Positions 62,528 through 64,000 of a stretch of 64,000 nt of DNA are shown here, one piece after another. The stretch's first letter is position 1. The number at the start of each line of letters is the position of its first letter. Below the pieces are notes generated by a model. It had not been told where the DNA came from. It did not search any database and worked only from the letters and a program-made list of their open reading frames with translations. This stretch comes from Prevotellaceae bacterium (GTDB lineage Bacteria > Bacteroidota > Bacteroidia > Bacteroidales > Bacteroidaceae), in contig JABZLB010000004.1 of assembly GCA_015256945.1 (NCBI GenBank), positions 1 to 64,000 on the forward strand, read 5' to 3'. The translations under genes were made by a program, and so were the position numbers.

Positions 62528-63511
62528 TTATTTAATGATTAATGACATGCCTGGCCGGAGCCCCTCAAACTTATTTAATGGCCGGGCCTTTACCTCAAAA
62601 GTTTTCAGGTCATATTGTCCGTTGCTCTTTGTTGCTTTCCATACAGCATACGAACCTTCATCCTTAATATAAAACACTTTCATTCGTAAGCTCTTATTGA
62701 ATGCTGGTGAAAAGGCTGTAAATGTGTCGCCAACCTTCATGCCGTTAAGCTGATCTTCCCGGATATTAAAGCTGCCCCACATATCATTCATAACAGAAAT
62801 ACTCATAATTGGCGACCCAATACCGACAAGTTCACCCACTTTAGGATAAATATCGCTGACTTCACCTTCAACGTTTGACACTTGAACTGTTTCCTTTAAC
62901 AATGACTTTACTACATCAACAGCGCTTTTAGCTGCCTCTGCATTCTTCATAGCAACTGTCTTTTCCTGTGAGCGAGCACCACTCTTTGCTATTTCATATT
63001 GGTTTTTTGCCACTTTAACTTGTGCTTCACAAACTTTATATGCTGCAAGCGCTTCATCGCGCTTCTGTGCACTCATCACCCCTTCGTCGAAGAGATTCTG
63101 CATACGAGTGTATGTTTTATGAGCCACCTCGGCTGCAGCCTGCGCCTGTTGATAGAGTTGAAAAGCCGACAGAATAGTCTCCTTTCTGGCGCCGGCGTCA
63201 GTTAAATTGCTAATAGCCTCAGCAGCTCCCTGTGTAGCTTGTGCTACCTTTTCCTGTGCATTGGCCTCGGGAATCTCCAGTACAGCCAGAGTGTCACCAA
63301 CGTGAACATAGTCGCCTTCTTTCACACGAAGTTCAACTATACGTCCTGGAAGCTTACTGCTTACGCGGAATTCAGATACCTCTACCTCCCCCTGGATGAT
63401 CTCTTTTGTCTGTCCAAGTGTGAAGAAACCGATGAGTCCCACGACAACTACTGCTGCAACAAGACCTGCAATAGCCAGTAGAATGTTATGTTGTTGCGTT
63501 TTTGCTGACAT
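62528..63511 (-). CDS. HlyD/EmrA-type membrane fusion protein
   Basis: A 327-residue adaptor. Inner-membrane anchor at ~9-32, an N-terminal lipoyl half-motif (VKEGDYVHVGDTLAVLE, ~57-73), a long coiled-coil hairpin (~80-210) and a C-terminal lipoyl/beta-barrel region (~215-327). It links the inner-membrane permeases with the TolC-type outer channel, 35 bases upstream. Confidence 0.9.
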   Translation of the reverse strand: MSAKTQQHNILLAIAGLVAAVVVVGLIGFFTLGQTKEIIQGEVEVSEFRVSSKLPGRIVELRVKEGDYVHVGDTLAVLEIPEANAQEKVAQATQGAAEAISNLTDAGARKETILSAFQLYQQAQAAAEVAHKTYTRMQNLFDEGVMSAQKRDEALAAYKVCEAQVKVAKNQYEIAKSGARSQEKTVAMKNAEAAKSAVDVVKSLLKETVQVSNVEGEVSDIYPKVGELVGIGSPIMSISVMNDMWGSFNIREDQLNGMKVGDTFTAFSPAFNKSLRMKVFYIKDEGSYAVWKATKSNGQYDLKTFEVKARPLNKFEGLRPGMSLIIK

Positions 63512-63545
63512 AATATATGATGTGTTTTTATATGCTCTGTTATTG

Positions 63546-64000
63546 TTAGTTTAATGTTCCCAATGCTTTTTGAAGGTTGACAAGTGCCAGTTTTAGTTCA
63601 ACTTTTGCATCAATTACCTGGCTTTTAGCCATTTGCCATGCAGTTTGTGCAGCAAGAACTTCGGTCGACTGCATCACACCTTCCTTAAATCCTACCTGTG
63701 CACATCGCAGGTTTTCATCGGCACTCTTAATATTTTTTTCAGCCATCGTAAGACGTTTACGGGCTTCTTTAACTTTAAAACGGCTTTGGGTTACCTGCAA
63801 ATTAATCTTTTCCTGTGCATCTGCCAGCTCCATTCGTGCCATGCTTGTGGCGGCTTTTGATGCCCTTACCTTATATGCGCCCTCCATCCAGTTCCATACG
63901 GGTACATGAACAACAACACCAACGTTCCATACTCCTGCAAAACGCTTCTGAAAACCGTTGAATACATTTGGGTTTGATATGGCATAACCTCCTGTTAATG
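63546..64000 (-). CDS. TolC-family outer-membrane efflux protein, C-terminal part (continues past window end)
   Basis: The frame stays open to the window end and gives ~151 residues of the C-terminal half of a TolC-type protein (GYAISNPNVFNGFQ, GVWNVGVVVHVPVWNWMEG, then long helices with EARKRLTMAEKNI and STEVLAAQTAWQMAKSQ). It forms the outer-membrane channel of the efflux operon, and its start lies beyond the window. The upstream promoter is not visible. Confidence 0.9.
   Translation of the reverse strand, partial: LTGGYAISNPNVFNGFQKRFAGVWNVGVVVHVPVWNWMEGAYKVRASKAATSMARMELADAQEKINLQVTQSRFKVKEARKRLTMAEKNIKSADENLRCAQVGFKEGVMQSTEVLAAQTAWQMAKSQVIDAKVELKLALVNLQKALGTLN

Overview
The window looks like a chromosomal segment of a Bacteroidales bacterium, most plausibly Prevotella or a close relative. 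The evidence is the gene content: Porin_10 and porin O/P family proteins, a DUF4468 protein, BamD-RpoZ-DUF4293, rpmB-rpmG-DUF4295, a lysine-type phosphoglycerate dehydrogenase beside a DUF1015 protein, and a GH115 alpha-glucuronidase. Promoters also fit: several match the Bacteroidetes pattern TTTG-N19/20-TAnnTTTG, and Shine-Dalgarno sequences are mostly absent. The genus is an inference. No rRNA genes, prophage, insertion sequence, transposase or CRISPR array was seen.

Layout. 1-1255: C-terminal part of a GH115 xylan-active enzyme. 1321-8958: minus-strand run (small secreted protein, HD-domain protein, menA, Porin_10 barrel, small membrane protein, DUF4468 protein, uvrB). 9599-11321: bamD-rpoZ-DUF4293. 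11587-15683: a SWIM zinc-finger protein overlapping a 918-residue helical protein. 15954-20825: pyruvate:ferredoxin oxidoreductase and an AAA ATPase. 20977-23422: an orphan ATP-grasp-like protein and a porin with a His-rich small membrane protein. 23660: tRNA-Pro. 24202-29072: secreted protein, zinc-ribbon membrane protein, GH25 lysozyme, unknown protein, LacI-type regulator. 29228-34672: a very long two-module sensor kinase, its response regulator, a membrane protein and a lipoprotein. 34821-36103: small orphan genes including a SUKH (SMI1/KNR4) protein. 36667-43472: gyrA, two related secreted TPR proteins and a DEAD-like RNA helicase. 43828-49215: serC, an RclA-like flavoprotein, serA, DUF1015 and a YigZ protein. 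49313: tRNA-Ser. 49504-53264: DUF4375 protein, smpB, metH. 53265-55967: an islet of gene remnants, a small gene and a lipoprotein. 56247-59543: map, tsaD, pncC-like, rpmB, rpmG, DUF4295. 60052-64000: minus-strand efflux operon (TolC, HlyD, two ABC-2 permeases).

The most striking non-coding signal is a family of five GC-rich palindromic repeats of about 63-91 bp at 9233, 23949, 36253, 43579 and 54024. They are built from GACGGCCGTC/GGCGGCCGCC cores in otherwise AT-rich intergenic DNA. Copies 3 and 5 border the two islets of small orphan or decayed genes. Other points of interest are the SWIM/918-aa pair without its usual MoxR/vWA partners, a sensor kinase whose ATPase motifs and phospho-acceptor-like His lie in different modules, an RclA-like gene inside the serine operon, and a MetH without its reactivation domain.
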